A stretch of DNA of 64,000 nt, taken from assembly GCF_001431045.1 (NCBI RefSeq), contig NZ_BCLE01000020.1:17538-81537 (forward strand), written 5' to 3'. This document shows, in pieces, positions 19,385 to 28,486 of this stretch. The stretch's first letter is position 1; each line of letters opens with the position of its first letter. A program made the position numbers and the translations under genes. The notes beneath the pieces were generated by a model, which saw nothing but the letters and a program-made list of their open reading frames with translations, did not search any database and had not been told where the DNA came from. This DNA is from Streptococcus orisasini. GTDB lineage: Bacteria; Bacillota; Bacilli; Lactobacillales; Streptococcaceae.

Positions 19385-20617
19385 CTAGCGTCTTAGAATT
19401 TTTTTAAGGGTATTTAAAAACTTGTATTTCAACGGTTTTGGATAGTAGCGGAAGGTTCCCATTTTGCGGACAATGGCACCGTTAAAGTTTTGCTTGAAGC
19501 GCAAGACGCCGTCAGAACCGTCAAAAATTCCCATAATACCTAAGAGATTATAGAATGTTATACCGCGTTTAATAGCTTCCAACATGACATGTTCCTGCAG
19601 GAGAGCAGGAGCGTAGAATTTATTAAATTCCGGATAAGATCCTGAAAAGAGATAGACAGCTTCTTGAGGTGTATAGACAAAAAGGCTGCCAGCTAAGATA
19701 ACATCCTGACTGCCATACTTTTCAAGGAGTTCCTGAGCTTCTTGCTTGCGGATTGTGAAGGTATCAAATTGACTGGACAGCTCACGCAACTGATTTTGTT
19801 TTTTCTCAGAATGAGGATTTTTTTCAAGGTTAGCCTGAAGCTTAGCAATTTTTGCTCCCAATTTACTTTGATCTGTTTGCAGGTGATCAAAATAATCTTG
19901 AAAATTAAGGCTGGCTACCATGAACTCAGCTTGGTCTCCAAAGCTATCGTAGAAGTCTTGATAGTAGCTTAAATCTTTGTCTGTATATTCACGGCGGTTA
20001 GAAGTAGCAGAGGTAATTTCCTTAAATAGATGCAGTTCGTCACGTTTTAATTTTCGAAGTTTGGTACCAAAGGTCTTAGCCTTTTTAACCAAAGGACGGC
20101 CCTTTTTGCTAAAGGATTTGAGGAGGGTCTGCTCACTTGTGTCTGATAAATCTTTGACGTAATGCCAGTCAGGTTCACCGCCGGGATAGCCGGTTTGAAG
20201 GCCATCAAAATGATATCCAAGCTCTGTTAACTGTGTGATAAGCTCTTTTTTTTCGGCTCCTAAAGGCTGTCCATTGCTGTCAAAATGCTGATAGGTATCA
20301 TACGGTTTGACAAGGAGTTCCAAAGCTCCCTTTTCTTTAACATAGTTTTTAAGTTCTCGATAAAAATCACTCAGGTGATCAGGCTTAGTAATGACAGGAC
20401 CGCAGTTAATTTCAAAATGACGGCCGCCGGTCATCGGCATGCTGTATAAAATAGCTGAAATTTCAATTTCTTCTTGCTCTTTCCATGCGATATAATCAAT
20501 ATCAAAACCTCTTTTTGAAAGAAGCTCTGCCATTTCTAAAGTTTGCATGAAAGATTTTTGATGGGCTTGCTGAATATGGTCTGCAAAATCATTTTTTGAG
20601 ATGCTTTGTAAAGACAT
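19385..20617 (-). CDS. murN: Peptidoglycan branching peptide aminoacyltransferase (MurN-like, FemABX family)
   Basis: Adds the second residue of the peptide branch on the lipid II lysine, using aminoacyl-tRNA. The 410-residue protein has the FemABX double acyltransferase fold (GRHFEINCGPVITKP early; VYLFSGSYPEFNKFYAPALLQ and FYNLLGIMGIFDGSDGVLRFKQNFNG late) with a helical coiled-coil arm at about residues 240-300. Naming as MurN comes from its position behind MurM in the same order as in pneumococcus. Its ATG overlaps the murM stop (TGATG), so the genes are coupled. Confidence 0.85.
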   Translation of the reverse strand: MSLQSISKNDFADHIQQAHQKSFMQTLEMAELLSKRGFDIDYIAWKEQEEIEISAILYSMPMTGGRHFEINCGPVITKPDHLSDFYRELKNYVKEKGALELLVKPYDTYQHFDSNGQPLGAEKKELITQLTELGYHFDGLQTGYPGGEPDWHYVKDLSDTSEQTLLKSFSKKGRPLVKKAKTFGTKLRKLKRDELHLFKEITSATSNRREYTDKDLSYYQDFYDSFGDQAEFMVASLNFQDYFDHLQTDQSKLGAKIAKLQANLEKNPHSEKKQNQLRELSSQFDTFTIRKQEAQELLEKYGSQDVILAGSLFVYTPQEAVYLFSGSYPEFNKFYAPALLQEHVMLEAIKRGITFYNLLGIMGIFDGSDGVLRFKQNFNGAIVRKMGTFRYYPKPLKYKFLNTLKKILRR

Positions 20618-21831
20618 CAGTGCTTGCTCCTTCGTTTTTTGCGTAGTGTATAAGCAATGTTGGCTAGTTTATAGATCGGACTGACAGGAAGGTTAAATTC
20701 GCCGATAAATTCTTCAATTTCAGGTTTAAATTTAGACTTGAAATTGTAGAGTCCGCCGGAGAGGTCGTTTTCAATACCGCCCATATTCTGCCACTTATTG
20801 CCTCTTTCAAAGGCGTGGTCAGCTGTTGCAAACCATGTGTAGATGGCTGCCTGGTAACGGCGAAAACTCTCATCCATACCAGCATAAACGTTTTCTGAAG
20901 TCCCTCCGAATTCAAGGGACAGGGTACCAGACAGCGGAACGACTTCCTTGCCCGCGTCTAAATGCTCTTTTAAGAAAGTCATTTCATCTGATAGACGCTC
21001 AATTTCTTTTTTCGTATTATCAATTTTGCCAGGCTTAACCTTATCACCATAATTAGCCAAGGTCTGTTCAGCCTTTTCCTTTTGGGCTTCTAGTTCTTTT
21101 AGGCGCTCTTTTAAATTGAGTGTTGCCAAAGTAATATAAGACTGCTCGGGATAGGTATCCAGAAGTTTTTTGTAGTAATCAATTCCTCTGAGATAAATGC
21201 TTTTGCGATCCTCGGTCTTTTTCATAAGAAAGGCAAAATCTTCTAAAAGGTCGTAATCACCGAATTGAACGCGAACGCCCTTATTTTTAGCTGTGCGGAT
21301 AGATTGGCGGATTTTTTTGGATAGGTTGGCTTCAGAAAAATCTTTAGCATAAATATTAGCCTGAAAACGTGGCTGAATGGTTTCACCCATGTCAGCTGTC
21401 TGTCCTAACCATTCACAGCCCAGTTTTTGCAAGTTACTAATGATTTCCTGAGCTTTGGGATTGGTAATTGCCTCCTCATCAACTTGATGATGGTTGAGTA
21501 AAATGAAAGGATCAAATTTGATGAAGAGTGCATGTTTGGTCTTAGCATATTTTTTAAGAGAGTTCAATACAAAAGTCAGTAGTGCACTATCCTGATAATC
21601 CATAATCGGACCGCGAGGAATGTAGAGCATGGACATCCCCAAAGGTAGAGGTTTAATCAGGACAGCAGCCACAGCCAACAGCTCTTCGTCCTTGTAAAAG
21701 CCAATGCGCTCACTTTTCCAGTTGTCTTTTACATGTGCCCAACTAGAGCTTTGCAGGAGATTGGCCTGTTGGCTTTCTTCAACAAAACGATCATGTTCTT
21801 TAGCTGAAATACCGATTTTATAAGTGTACAT
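20617..21831 (-). CDS. murM: Peptidoglycan branching peptide aminoacyltransferase (MurM-like, FemABX family)
   Basis: Transfers the first amino acid (Ser or Ala in relatives) from aminoacyl-tRNA to the lipid II stem-peptide lysine. 404 residues, FemABX fold: the start through LLQSSSWAHVKDNWKSE, the second half with LSLEFGGTSENVYAGMDESF and FKPEIEEFIGEFNLPV, plus a coiled-coil arm (about 225-285) that in Fem proteins resembles a tRNA-synthetase arm. The ATG at 21831 shares one base with the stop of the upstream HAD gene (TAATG); the longer version starting at 21846 would overlap it. Operon: HAD, murM, murN. Confidence 0.87.
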   Translation of the reverse strand: MYTYKIGISAKEHDRFVEESQQANLLQSSSWAHVKDNWKSERIGFYKDEELLAVAAVLIKPLPLGMSMLYIPRGPIMDYQDSALLTFVLNSLKKYAKTKHALFIKFDPFILLNHHQVDEEAITNPKAQEIISNLQKLGCEWLGQTADMGETIQPRFQANIYAKDFSEANLSKKIRQSIRTAKNKGVRVQFGDYDLLEDFAFLMKKTEDRKSIYLRGIDYYKKLLDTYPEQSYITLATLNLKERLKELEAQKEKAEQTLANYGDKVKPGKIDNTKKEIERLSDEMTFLKEHLDAGKEVVPLSGTLSLEFGGTSENVYAGMDESFRRYQAAIYTWFATADHAFERGNKWQNMGGIENDLSGGLYNFKSKFKPEIEEFIGEFNLPVSPIYKLANIAYTLRKKRRSKH

Positions 21832-22640
21832 TAGTTTAAAACCCACTCTCTAAGGGCGTAGGCAACGCCGCTTTCTTCGTTTGATTTGGTGATATATTTA
21901 GCTATTTTTTTGAGTTCGGGAATACCGTTTTCCATAACAACAGGGTTGCCAACAGCTTCAAGCATAGGGCGGTCATTTTCTTCATCACCGATTGCCATGG
22001 TCTCATCTTTGCTGAGTCCCAGTTTTTGTGCTAATTGATTGACAGCAGTTCCCTTGCTGACTTTCTTATTCATAATTTCTAAGTAAAAAGGACGTGATTT
22101 AACGATGGTATAATGCTGGTAAAAGCTGGCCGGAATCTTGGCAATGGCTGCGGCTAAAACTTCAGGCTCATCAATCATCATGATTTTAACAATTTCTTTG
22201 TCTGCCATCTCTTCAGGAGTACGATAATAAACTGGCATATTGACAAGAGTGGCTTCATGAACGGTGTACTTGCCGATATTTCGATTAGCTGTATAAATGC
22301 CTTCTTTAGTAATGGCATGCATATGCACACCTAACTTACGGCTGAGCAGTTCAATGTCAAGGTAGTCTTCATAAGTCAGCGTTTCCTTGACCATGTCTTC
22401 ACCAGTAGCAGTGTCTTGCACCAAACCACCGTTGAAGGTAATCACATAGTCTCCCTTGTTTCTGAGATTTAGTTCATTTAAAAGATCTGTGACTCCTGCA
22501 ATGGGCCTACCGGTTGCAATAACAACCTTCACGCCTGCTTTTTTGGCATCTTGGATAGCTGAAAAAACTTCTGGTGTTATTTCGCGTTTGTTATTAAGCA
22601 ATGTACCGTCAATATCAACAGCAACTAATTTAATAGACAT
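21831..22640 (-). CDS. Cof-type HAD-IIB sugar phosphatase
   Basis: A 269-residue HAD-superfamily hydrolase of the Cof subfamily (YidA-like). Motif I VDIDGTLL (about residue 9), motif II IATGRP, motif III lysine in NKKVSKGTAVN, motif IV GDEENDRPML. The large type IIB cap lies between motifs II and III. Family members dephosphorylate a broad range of sugar phosphates; the substrate is unknown. It is first in the murM-murN operon, an arrangement I recall from other streptococci, but no functional link is shown. TTAGGAAAAATA precedes the ATG. Confidence 0.88.
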   Translation of the reverse strand: MSIKLVAVDIDGTLLNNKREITPEVFSAIQDAKKAGVKVVIATGRPIAGVTDLLNELNLRNKGDYVITFNGGLVQDTATGEDMVKETLTYEDYLDIELLSRKLGVHMHAITKEGIYTANRNIGKYTVHEATLVNMPVYYRTPEEMADKEIVKIMMIDEPEVLAAAIAKIPASFYQHYTIVKSRPFYLEIMNKKVSKGTAVNQLAQKLGLSKDETMAIGDEENDRPMLEAVGNPVVMENGIPELKKIAKYITKSNEESGVAYALREWVLN

Positions 22641-22678
22641 TATTTTTCCTAATTTCTAAATACAAATTTCTACAGACT

Positions 22679-22707
22679 ATCTTACTAAAAATCAAGCTGT
22701 TTGTCAT
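22679..22707 (-). promoter_or_regulatory. Promoter of the HAD-murM-murN operon
   Basis: On the minus strand ATGACA, 17-bp spacer, TAAGAT. Confidence 0.55.
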
Positions 22708-22776
22708 GCTGATAAGATAAATTTATGCTTTAAAGCATAACTGTACAGAACTATTAAACTTGATTGATTAGAGAGG

Positions 22777-24081
22777 TTATCTGTCAGGGATAGTCAAGTG
22801 TTTGTTTTTGATATAGCTGGCAAAGGTTTCTTTAGCTTCGACAAACAGGTCGTCTTTGATCAGCATCTCTTTTGGGAAATAAAAGCGCCTGTCGCCATGG
22901 ATTGTGCCAGACAAGGTATGAACAAGAGGTGAGAGGGTAGATAGCTCGGCGATAGAGCCGTCTTCCTGCAGCATTTCAATTTGAGTTCTTGGATTTTTGA
23001 CATCCGGCTTGTAGACATCATAAGGTAAATCAAAATTAAGATGAACAGCGGTATAATAATCGGGGTCAAATCCCAGTGATTTAACAATTTTTCTGAGTGT
23101 CTCCAAATCATTGATTTTATCTTCGTCAAAAGTTATAGACTTAAAGACCTTCCGGTTAACAAAGCGGCTGGACAAATCAGAAAGAATCTTATCACTGCTA
23201 TTCATCCATGTTTGAAAATAGGTATTCATCACACCATCATCCAGGCTGAGATAGTCTTCCAGAGTGACTGCATTTTCAAAAAAAGGAATAAGGTGTGGCG
23301 ATGTAATGGTAAAGAATTCTTTTTCTCTCGGATAGAGATATTTGGCTCGCTTGAGGAGATTTTGCAGCAGTACTTCCATAGCCCGACTGGCCGGGTGGAA
23401 ATAGACCTGCATGTACATTTGATAGCGGCTGATGATGTAGTCTTCAACAGCATGCATGCCATCTCGTGAAAAGGCAATGCCGTTTTCAATCGGACGGATA
23501 ACCCGCAGAATGCGAGTCAAGTCAAAGGCTCCATAACTAGCACCGGTAAAGTAGGAGTCCCGTAGGAGGTAATCCATGCGATCAACATCAATCTGGCTGG
23601 AAATCAGCTGCTCAACCTGTTTATTGGGATAGGTGTGGTTGATGACACTGGCTACCTTATCAGGAAAATCAAAGGACACCCGCCGCAAAATTTGATTGAT
23701 TTCGGTTTCTGGACTTAAAATAATCTGCTGGGTGATGGCTTCGTGATCTGTGTTAAAAAGTCTTTCAAAGGTATGCGAATAAGCTCCATGGCCAATATCA
23801 TGAAGAAGGGCCGCAGCCATTGCCAGCAGCGATTCATCCTTATTCCAGATGTCAGGATACCTTTTGTCAAAAATATTGGTAACACGTCTAGCCAGGTAGT
23901 AAACCCCAAGACAATGCGAAAAGCGGCTGTGTTCAGCACCATGGAAGGTAAAGCTGGATGATCCCAGCTGTTTGATGCGGCGTAGCCGTTGAAATTCTTT
24001 GCTGTTGATGAGGTCGTAAATGACCTCACTTTCTACAGGAATGTAATTATGAACAGGATCTCGAAATACTTTTTCAATCAT
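22777..24081 (-). CDS. HD-domain phosphohydrolase (YwfO-like)
   Basis: A 434-residue HD-superfamily hydrolase related to dNTP triphosphohydrolases (SAMHD1/EF1143-like). Metal ligands are visible as the first histidine in HSRFSHCLGVY (about residue 52), the HD pair in ALLHDIGHGAYSH (about 93) and a later Asp in QIDVDRMDYLLRDS. The N-terminal FRDPVHNYI is characteristic of this branch. The likely role is control of the dNTP pool. It has no Shine-Dalgarno: TATAAT ends 6 nt before the ATG. It is divergent from the TSUP gene, 108 bp away. Confidence 0.88.
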   Translation of the reverse strand: MIEKVFRDPVHNYIPVESEVIYDLINSKEFQRLRRIKQLGSSSFTFHGAEHSRFSHCLGVYYLARRVTNIFDKRYPDIWNKDESLLAMAAALLHDIGHGAYSHTFERLFNTDHEAITQQIILSPETEINQILRRVSFDFPDKVASVINHTYPNKQVEQLISSQIDVDRMDYLLRDSYFTGASYGAFDLTRILRVIRPIENGIAFSRDGMHAVEDYIISRYQMYMQVYFHPASRAMEVLLQNLLKRAKYLYPREKEFFTITSPHLIPFFENAVTLEDYLSLDDGVMNTYFQTWMNSSDKILSDLSSRFVNRKVFKSITFDEDKINDLETLRKIVKSLGFDPDYYTAVHLNFDLPYDVYKPDVKNPRTQIEMLQEDGSIAELSTLSPLVHTLSGTIHGDRRFYFPKEMLIKDDLFVEAKETFASYIKNKHLTIPDR

Positions 24082-24087
24082 AGTTCC

Positions 24088-24093
24088 ATTATA
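24088..24093 (-). promoter_or_regulatory. Extended -10 box of the ywfO-like gene
   Basis: On the minus strand TGT-TATAAT, then GGAACT, then the ATG at 24081. Predicted leaderless start. Confidence 0.6.
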
Positions 24094-24154
24094 ACAAAAT
24101 TTGTTGGAGATGCCTGTTTTCTAAATGGCAGCAGAAGAAAAAAATCTTTTTGTA

Positions 24155-24183
24155 TTTACGGATTTCTCAATTTGCATTATAAT
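24155..24183 (+). promoter_or_regulatory. Promoter of the TSUP gene, 6 nt from the ATG
   Basis: TTTACG (24155-24160), 17-bp spacer, TATAAT (24178-24183), then GAATGA and the ATG at 24190. No ribosome-binding site fits between them. Confidence 0.65.
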
Positions 24184-24189
24184 GAATGA

Positions 24190-25068
24190 ATGACAAATAA
24201 TTTAATACTCCATGCCATCCAGCTGCTTTTACTGGCTCTGATTGTTGGGATTATGGGAACTATTTTATGGCATGCTAAAAAACATAGGATTAATTTAAAA
24301 GAAAAATTTTTAACAGGCTTTTGGATTGGCTATTTAACTGACCTGCTTGATACTCTGGGAATTGGGACTTTCGCTACGACAACGACCCTGTTTAAGGCGA
24401 CCAAATTAGTCGAAGATGACCGCAAAATCCCGGCTACCATGTCAACCGCGCATGTTATTCCTGTCTTGGTTGAAGCTCTTTGTTTTGTAACCATTGTTCA
24501 GGTGGATATTACCACCTTGCTCTGCATGGCCGCAGCTTCCTTTAGCGGAGCTTTTGTCGGCAGCCGTATTACTAAGAATTGGAACACCCGGCAGGTGCAG
24601 CGTGTCCTGGGAGTTCTGCTGATAATTGCAGCCTTGGTAATGGTTTACCGGATGCTGACCAATCCGGGTGCTGGTATTTCGTCTGATGTCCGCGGTTTGA
24701 AAGGCATTTGGCTTTTGATTGGTGTTATTTTTGATTTTATCATCGGTATGCTGATGACTATGGGGCTTGGTAATTATGCACCGGAGCTGATTTTCTTTTC
24801 CTTGATGGGAATCAATCCTTCCATCGCTCTGCCAGTTATGATGCTAGATGCTTCTATGATTTTAACGGCTAGTTCCATGGAATTTATCAAATCTGACCGT
24901 GTGCATTGGCCGGGAACGATGGGGATTATCATCGGAGGTATTCTTGGCGTTTTGACCGCGGCCTTTTTCCTCAGCAGTTTAGACATTAATAATCTTAAAA
25001 TTTTGGTTGTTTTCATCGCTCTTTTTACCGGCGGAACTCTGCTGCGTTCTTCCATTATCAAAAGATAA
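24190..25068 (+). CDS. TSUP (TauE/SafE) family membrane permease
   Basis: A 292-residue protein with about eight hydrophobic segments in two halves, related to sulfite/sulfur-compound exporters and importers of the TSUP family. TDLLDTLGIGTFATTTTLFKAT (about residue 50) and a second-half GMLMTMGLGNYAPELIFFSLMGINP show the internal repeat of the family. Substrate unknown. Its ATG directly follows a -10 box (predicted leaderless). It is 47 nt upstream of a DUF1934 gene, probably co-transcribed. Confidence 0.83.
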   Translation: MTNNLILHAIQLLLLALIVGIMGTILWHAKKHRINLKEKFLTGFWIGYLTDLLDTLGIGTFATTTTLFKATKLVEDDRKIPATMSTAHVIPVLVEALCFVTIVQVDITTLLCMAAASFSGAFVGSRITKNWNTRQVQRVLGVLLIIAALVMVYRMLTNPGAGISSDVRGLKGIWLLIGVIFDFIIGMLMTMGLGNYAPELIFFSLMGINPSIALPVMMLDASMILTASSMEFIKSDRVHWPGTMGIIIGGILGVLTAAFFLSSLDINNLKILVVFIALFTGGTLLRSSIIKR

Positions 25069-25115
25069 ATTGGTACAAAGACAGGTGAAACAAGACTTAT
25101 ATTACAGGAGACAGT

Positions 25116-25502
25116 ATGCAGCTTTATTTACGAAATAAAATTAATGTAGATGGTCAAGCAGAAGTTATTGAGCAGGCCTATCCTGTTGAGATAACTGAAA
25201 AAAACGGCTTTTCTTATCTGATTTTTATAAATGAGGAAGATGAAAAAGTTATCATTAAGTGCAGTGATGAGGAGATTCTTGTGACGCGCTTTTCCAGTCC
25301 TAAATCTACTATGCGTTTTCATAAGGACAAAAAAGCCTTGGCTAGTCTTCCTACACCTGTAGGAATTCAGCATTTTGTAACAGAGACCAGCCTGTTTAAA
25401 GTGGAAGAGCAGTCTGTCCAGATTGATTATGTTTTGAAAAATACAGATCCAGAGTCACAGGCAATTTTTGCCGAGTATCAATTAAGCCTGAATTGGAAAT
25501 AG
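25116..25502 (+). CDS. DUF1934 (YwiB-like) protein
   Basis: A small soluble protein of 128 residues matching the DUF1934/YwiB calycin-like family: the beta-strand-rich pattern with IIKCSDEEILVTRFSSPKSTMRFHK in the middle and FAEYQLSLNW at the end. No catalytic motif is evident and the family role is unestablished. AGGAG lies 6 nt before the ATG. It is second in the TSUP operon and followed directly by a terminator. Confidence 0.8.
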   Translation: MQLYLRNKINVDGQAEVIEQAYPVEITEKNGFSYLIFINEEDEKVIIKCSDEEILVTRFSSPKSTMRFHKDKKALASLPTPVGIQHFVTETSLFKVEEQSVQIDYVLKNTDPESQAIFAEYQLSLNWK

Positions 25503-25507
25503 AAAAG

Positions 25508-25557
25508 AACGAATGAATTTTGCAGTAGTCTTATTTGCAGAACTCATTCGTTTTTTT
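25508..25557 (+). terminator. Terminator after the DUF1934 gene
   Basis: AACGAATGA pairs with TCATTCGTT, followed by a T7 run. Confidence 0.8.
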
Positions 25558-25675
25558 GATGCCATTTTATATAAAATCTTTTGTTCTAGTTTTAAGTCTG
25601 CTTTCCTATTACAGAGAAAAATTTGCAGCCATACTATTTGTGTAATAAGGTTTTAGAACATGAAGGATATAAAAC

Positions 25676-25796
25676 GTTTCAAAAAGAAACTAAAAATAAA
25701 GAATAGGATAAATGCCTGAACTTTATTTTTTTATGTTTCATTTTGTTTCGTATTTCCCTGCAAAAACCTTCTAAACATTTATCAAAATAGTATAAT
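25676..25796 (+). promoter_or_regulatory. Control region of the sugar-acid operon 1
   Basis: Contains the palindrome GTTTCAAAAAGAAAC (25676-25690), the related GTTTCATTTTGTTTC (25735-25749) and a TATAAT at 25791-25796 without a recognisable -35 box, as expected of an activator-dependent promoter. Similar GTTTC/GAAAC motifs occur before the regulator and the second operon (31011-31102), so these are candidate operators of the PrpR-like regulator. Confidence 0.5.
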
Positions 25797-25847
25797 TATG
25801 GTTGTCAAAAACAAGAAATTCCCTTTTTGGGTAAAGGAGGATCACAC

Positions 25848-26756
25848 ATGAATACTATTGAGCTAAAAGGAATCATTACTCCCATTTTGACTCCGATGCG
25901 GGATGATGAGTCGGTAAATTTGGATGAACTGCGAAATCAAATTGAACGTCTGATTGAAGGTGGCGTGCATGGAATTTTTCCATTTGGAACAAATGGAGAA
26001 GGTTACATTTTAAGCTATGACGAAAAAATTGACGTTTTGAAAACTACCATTGAACAAGTTAAGGGAAGAGTTCCTGTTTATGCTGGTACAGGATGTATTT
26101 CTACTAAAGAGACTATCCAATTAAGTAAGGCTGCACAGGAATTGGGAGCAGATGTTTTATCTATTATCACCCCAAGTTTTGCCCTTGCTTCCCAAAAAGA
26201 ACTTTATGATCACTATGCAGCGGTTGCCAAAGAAGTGGACTTACCGATTGTTTTATATAATATTCCAGCGCGGACAGGGAATAAACTTCTGCCTGAAACT
26301 GTTGAAAAATTAGCTCGCGATGTTGATAATATCATCGGCGCAAAGGATTCTAGCGGTGATTGGGACAATCTCAAAGAATACATCCACAGGACGAAAAATC
26401 TAGATAAGAAATTCTTTGTACTGTCTGGAAATGATGCTTTAATTTTGCCAGCTTTAAAAGAAGGCGGAACGGGAGGAATTGCAGGCTGTTCAAATGTCTA
26501 TCCGCATGTTCTTTCATCAATTTACGATCTTTTCCAAGAAGGAAAACTTGAAGAAGCTCAGCAAGCTCAAGACTCTATTGCCGATTTCAGAGCTGTTTTC
26601 CAATATGGCAATCCAAATACTGTTGTCAAAACAGCTGTAAAATTATTAGGCTATCCTGTTGGTGACTGCCGCCGGCCATTCAATTATTTACCAAAAGAAG
26701 GAATAGATGCTTTAAACGCTGTTTTAGCAGCTAATAAAGAAAAAGGAATGCGTTAA
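25848..26756 (+). CDS. DapA/NanA-family class I aldolase or lyase
   Basis: A 302-residue TIM-barrel enzyme of the dihydrodipicolinate synthase/N-acetylneuraminate lyase family. The Schiff-base lysine is in IIGAKDSSGDW (about residue 165) and the catalytic tyrosine in VLYNIPARTGN (about 137); the substrate carboxylate-binding loop FGTNGEG (residues 45-51) replaces the GTTGE of DapA. It is not true DapA by context: it is first in a catabolic operon with a permease and a VOC protein, next to a DUF1537 kinase and PdxA2. A 2-keto-3-deoxy sugar-acid aldolase or dehydratase is the best guess. AAAGGAGG lies 6 nt before the ATG. Confidence 0.85.
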   Translation: MNTIELKGIITPILTPMRDDESVNLDELRNQIERLIEGGVHGIFPFGTNGEGYILSYDEKIDVLKTTIEQVKGRVPVYAGTGCISTKETIQLSKAAQELGADVLSIITPSFALASQKELYDHYAAVAKEVDLPIVLYNIPARTGNKLLPETVEKLARDVDNIIGAKDSSGDWDNLKEYIHRTKNLDKKFFVLSGNDALILPALKEGGTGGIAGCSNVYPHVLSSIYDLFQEGKLEEAQQAQDSIADFRAVFQYGNPNTVVKTAVKLLGYPVGDCRRPFNYLPKEGIDALNAVLAANKEKGMR

Positions 26757-26782
26757 TCTAAAAGCAAGTAAAGGAGGAAATT

Positions 26783-28060
26783 ATGACAAGTCAAATGATT
26801 ATGGCATTAGCAATTACTGTCTTTATGATTATTTTAATTATGAGAGACAGATTGCCGTTTGGTGCTCCGCCGCTTATTGCCTTGCTTTTGTTGGTTGTGA
26901 CAGGGGTAACTGATATTAAAGGTGCTTTTGCAGGTTTTGCCAATTCAACAATTATGATGCTGGCTGCTTTTATGGCCATTATTGCTGCCTTACAAAAGAC
27001 AAGTTTTATTACTAAATTTAAAGCAGCCATGTTTAATATGGCTAAAAAGGGCGGTTATAAAGCTTATATCCTATTGATTGTCATTGTCATGCTGGGAACA
27101 AGCTTGTTTGGGACAGGCTCTACAGCTTATTATGTTTTAGTAATTGGGCTTTTGTCTGCTTTGCCTGAAAATAAAGCGCTTGCTCCGTCCAAGGTCTTGA
27201 TGCCTGCAGGTTTTGCTGCCAATCACCCCTTGGTGCCATTTAATACGGCCTTACAATATGGGATTACTGTTGCCGTTCTGGACGCTGCTGGAGCGGCCAC
27301 TAAGGTTAACCTGGTAAAATTTTCAATTGTAAACCTCATTCTTTCTTTAGGTTTCCTTGCATGGTCAATTTTAGCCTATAAATTTTTACCAGAACATCCA
27401 ATATCTAAAGGCTCTTCGGATAAAGAAGCAGATCAACTAGAGGAAACTCATCTGACAAAAAAACAAGAACTCGTAACTTATTTGTCTTTTGCACTTGCTG
27501 TAGTTGGAATGGTTTCACAAAGTTATATAGGTGATGCTGGCTATGCTTTGACAGGTATTGCGGTTATCCCAATTTTCTTAGTAGGTGTCTTAGATTTTAA
27601 AGAAATCAGAGATGCTATCAGCGCACCGATAATTATCATGTCAGCTGGTGTTATTGGTGTGGCAGATGCTTTGGGAGGCACTGGTCTTACAGAAATGGTC
27701 GGTAAATCTGTAGCAGGTATGCTCGGCTCTAATATCAATCCTTTCTTATTGATATTTGCTTTCTGTATTTTAACTAGTTTATTAGCTACTTTGACTGGTT
27801 CCACGATTGGTACTGTCTATGTATTTGCTCCATTAGCTATTGCAACTTGTTTAAAACTTGGTTTTGATCCGACTGCTGCGGCAACAGCTATCGTTATTTC
27901 TGGCTGGTGCGGTCATTTCTTACCTGTAGATGGTATGCCAGCTCTGATTATGGGAACAGGGAATTACACGATGATTGAATTTTGGAAATTTACCATCCCT
28001 CAATACTTTATTCGTTTATTTGCACTTACAGCAGGAGCTTTGCTCCTATTCCCAGTTTAA
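26783..28060 (+). CDS. DASS/SLC13-like (ion transporter superfamily) permease
   Basis: A 425-residue membrane protein with about eleven hydrophobic segments and the two-fold repeat of the ion transporter (CitMHS/DASS/ArsB) superfamily; GTSLFGTGSTAYYV and TLTGSTIGTVYVFAP look like the paired hairpin substrate motifs of the two halves. It has a long cytoplasmic loop (about 200-235) and probably imports an organic acid with Na+ or H+. It starts 27 nt after the aldolase gene with AAAGGAGG and is almost certainly the uptake system for the substrate of this locus. Confidence 0.8.
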   Translation: MTSQMIMALAITVFMIILIMRDRLPFGAPPLIALLLLVVTGVTDIKGAFAGFANSTIMMLAAFMAIIAALQKTSFITKFKAAMFNMAKKGGYKAYILLIVIVMLGTSLFGTGSTAYYVLVIGLLSALPENKALAPSKVLMPAGFAANHPLVPFNTALQYGITVAVLDAAGAATKVNLVKFSIVNLILSLGFLAWSILAYKFLPEHPISKGSSDKEADQLEETHLTKKQELVTYLSFALAVVGMVSQSYIGDAGYALTGIAVIPIFLVGVLDFKEIRDAISAPIIIMSAGVIGVADALGGTGLTEMVGKSVAGMLGSNINPFLLIFAFCILTSLLATLTGSTIGTVYVFAPLAIATCLKLGFDPTAAATAIVISGWCGHFLPVDGMPALIMGTGNYTMIEFWKFTIPQYFIRLFALTAGALLLFPV

Positions 28061-28078
28061 TATTGACGAGGTTTCATC

Positions 28079-28426
28079 ATGAAAAATACATTTGAATTAG
28101 CCCACATTGGGATTAATACGGAATCTGAAGAAGAAGCATTAGAACTAGCCAAATTATTAAGTCTAATGTTTAACTTAGAACCTAGACACGGAATGAAGTC
28201 AGAATTTGCAGGCAGTTATTTTGAATGCCTCAAGCGTCCATATCTAGGTAAAAACGGTCACGTTGCCATGATTACTGCAGATGTAGAATCTGCTGTTGAA
28301 GAATTAAAGGAAAAAGGATTTAGTTTTTTAGATGACACGATTCAGTTGACTGAAGATGGGAAACTAAAAAATATTTACCTTGATGGCGAATTTGGTGGAT
28401 TTGCTATTCATATTTTAAGGAAATAA
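28079..28426 (+). CDS. VOC (glyoxalase/bleomycin-resistance fold) protein
   Basis: A 115-residue single VOC domain: FELAHIGINTES with an N-terminal metal-ligand histidine, NGHVAMITADVESAVEELKEKGF in the middle, and IYLDGEFGGFAIHIL at the end with a possible second histidine. VOC proteins are metal-dependent isomerases, lyases or binding proteins; several sit in sugar-acid clusters. It is third in the operon, 18 nt behind the permease. It may act on the keto-sugar intermediate. Its own hairpin terminator has been interrupted by a mobile element. Confidence 0.75.
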   Translation: MKNTFELAHIGINTESEEEALELAKLLSLMFNLEPRHGMKSEFAGSYFECLKRPYLGKNGHVAMITADVESAVEELKEKGFSFLDDTIQLTEDGKLKNIYLDGEFGGFAIHILRK

Positions 28427-28486
28427 GATGAATGACAAAAAGAGAGGGAAAAGACAACAATGATGTTAAAATGAACTCTAAAAAGG

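Noticed and set aside
22723..22740. Perfect palindrome TTATGCTTTAAAGCATAA
   Set aside because: It may help end the ywfO-like transcript, but it is weak, A/T-rich and lacks a T run, so I do not call a terminator.
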